Assembly (NCBI GenBank): GCA_002436005.1
Contig: DIXG01000009.1
Coordinates: 1-34,179 of the forward strand
DNA from: Anaerolineaceae bacterium UBA6086
GTDB lineage: Bacteria; Chloroflexota; Anaerolineae; Anaerolineales; Anaerolineaceae
Reading direction: 5' to 3'
Length of the DNA: 34,179 nucleotides
In this document: positions 33,403 through 34,179 of the stretch, piece by piece
Position numbering within the stretch: position 1 is the first letter of the stretch
Layout: every line of letters begins with the position of its first letter
The notes under the pieces: model-generated
What the model saw: only the letters and a program-made list of their open reading frames with translations
Databases searched by the model: none
What the model was told of the DNA's origin: nothing
Translations under genes and position numbers: made by a program

Positions 33403-33768
33403 TCAGTCCATGTTGCTGATCCGCAACCCACGGACATGCACATTGATTCGCCGAACGGGCAATCCGACCGTTCTTTCGACGTTGTATTTTACGCTATTGA
33501 TAATACTATTGGTGATTGATTTAATTCTTGTTCCGTATTCGACCATAATGTATAAATCAATCAATAATCCATCATGATCAAAATCAATGTCCACGCCGTA
33601 TTTAGCATCCTTTTTGAATAGCTGGCGAATGTTTTCAATAAGGTTTTTGGGGGCTAAACCGACAACGCCATAGGATTGAAGCGTGGATTGCCGGGCAACG
33701 GAAGCGATGGCTTCCTTTTGGATCAGGATACTGCCCAATTCATTGTGCTTTTTTTCTGTTTCAGACAT
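33403..33768 (-). CDS. Asp23/Gls24 (YloU) family envelope-stress protein
   Basis: A 121-residue protein. It has the family's opening GSILIQKEAIASVARQSTLQSYGVVGL, a central IDLYIMVEYGTRI and the closing VERTVGLPVRRINVHVRGLRI. No signal peptide or membrane segment is present. Asp23-family proteins attach near the membrane in Gram-positives, but their function is unclear; the YloU-type is often paired with fakA. AGGTGAG precedes the ATG. It is divergent from rpmB. Confidence 0.9.
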   Translation of the reverse strand: MSETEKKHNELGSILIQKEAIASVARQSTLQSYGVVGLAPKNLIENIRQLFKKDAKYGVDIDFDHDGLLIDLYIMVEYGTRIKSITNSIINSVKYNVERTVGLPVRRINVHVRGLRISNMD

Positions 33769-33787
33769 ATTATCTCACCTAATTTGC

Positions 33788-33816
33788 TTGTCGCTTTTGT
33801 TTGTGTATGGTAAAAT
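33788..33816 (+). promoter_or_regulatory. Promoter of rpmB
   Basis: TTGTCG (33788-33793) and TAAAAT (33811-33816) are exactly 17 bp apart, about 67 bp upstream of the rpmB start. Confidence 0.6.
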
Positions 33817-33882
33817 AAACTTTTGTTTGGAAAAAGAATTCCAGACTCAGTAATTATAACTTATGTTTTGAAAGGACGACAC

Positions 33883-34068
33883 ATGGCTATCTGTGAACAT
33901 TGTGGAAAGAAGACCACCTTCGGTCAGAATCGAAGTCACTCAATGCACGCAACCAAACGACAATTCAAACCGAATTTGCAGAAGGTTTCTGTTTATGAGA
34001 ACGGACGAATGGTTCGCAAAACACTGTGCACCCGATGCATCCGAACTTTGGTAAAGTCCACTAAATAG
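33883..34068 (+). CDS. rpmB: Ribosomal protein bL28, zinc-binding form
   Basis: 61 residues with the L28 opening MAICEHCGKKTTFGQNRSHS, RQFKPNLQKV and the closing CTRCIRTLVKS. Two CxxC pairs (Cys4/Cys7 and Cys45/Cys48) mark the zinc-ribbon form of this large-subunit protein. An open frame reaches 33823, but the ATG at 33883 follows AAAGGA and gives the family N-terminus. Single-gene unit with its own promoter and terminator. Confidence 0.96.
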   Translation: MAICEHCGKKTTFGQNRSHSMHATKRQFKPNLQKVSVYENGRMVRKTLCTRCIRTLVKSTK

Positions 34069-34093
34069 GTACAACACTATTTCAAAGCAATCG

Positions 34094-34116
34094 TCGCGGT
34101 GAATACCGCGATTTTT
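34094..34116 (+). terminator. Intrinsic terminator of rpmB
   Basis: TCGCGGT and ACCGCGA form a 7-bp stem with a GAAT loop, followed by five T, 25 bp past the rpmB stop. Confidence 0.85.
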
Positions 34117-34125
34117 GCATTTAAA

Positions 34126-34179
34126 TCAGGAGATTTTGATAGCATCACGCAGAGTCTGGATGCCAGCAGCGATTCCCTG
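34126..34179 (-). CDS. 3' end of an unidentified gene, possibly ribulose-phosphate 3-epimerase
   Basis: Only the last 17 codons and the TGA are in the window, ending GIAAGIQTLRDAIKIS. The A-x-x-I-x-x-LR-x-A-I pattern is common at the C-terminus of ribulose-phosphate 3-epimerases, and rpe lies near rpmB in Bacillus. A short tail cannot prove this; other TIM-barrel enzymes end similarly. Confidence 0.4.
   Translation of the reverse strand, partial: QGIAAGIQTLRDAIKIS

Noticed and set aside
1..34179. CRISPR arrays, insertion sequences, integrases, phage genes
   Set aside because: I found no regularly spaced repeats and no transposase or integrase motifs in any open frame.

Overview
The window looks like a core-genome segment of a Chloroflexota bacterium, probably class Anaerolineae. 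This is inferred from the gene types and linkages (long N-terminally extended RecG, a coiled-coil gene beside coaD, a divergent MreB, Pro/Thr-rich lipoproteins, Rex, zinc-ribbon L28). No rRNA is present to confirm it. I see no phage, insertion sequence or CRISPR array.

Positions 1-6650 (minus strand) hold a lipid/glycerol-type cluster. A FadR-like acyl-CoA-responsive regulator has its own promoter and operator at 6609-6650. It is followed by an alkyl-DHAP-synthase-like flavoprotein, a glycerol-3-phosphate dehydrogenase, an FGGY kinase lacking the glycerol-binding Glu, a small VOC protein and the 5' part of a LarA-type racemase. Positions 6740-15000 are accessory: a GNAT-like protein, two related surface lipoproteins flanking a serine-palmitoyltransferase-like enzyme, a membrane-anchored Mrr-type nuclease, a Gfo/Idh/MocA oxidoreductase and a GT-C membrane glycosyltransferase.

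Positions 15123-20880 (minus strand) are the most unusual part. A two-TM zinc-ribbon protein is followed by a DUF2207-type membrane protein ending in a cytoplasmic tail of seven cysteines spaced by alanine. Next come a radical SAM/SPASM enzyme with a PqqD-like recognition domain, a paralogue that has lost all its iron-sulfur cysteines, and a methyltransferase overlapping it by 8 nt. A hairpin between substrate and enzyme genes buries the enzyme's Shine-Dalgarno. I read this as a candidate RiPP-like system that modifies the tail of a membrane protein. A tRNA-Pro(GGG) gene and a strong terminator close the region.

Positions 20992-34179 are mostly housekeeping: rex, a PH-like membrane protein, an MreB-like protein that has lost several ATPase residues, folC, lon, a DivIVA-like coiled-coil gene, coaD, recG, fakA (DAK-type fatty acid kinase), an Asp23-family gene, rpmB and the 3' end of a gene that may be rpe. 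The recG/fakA/asp23/rpmB/(rpe) neighbourhood resembles the Bacillus arrangement.
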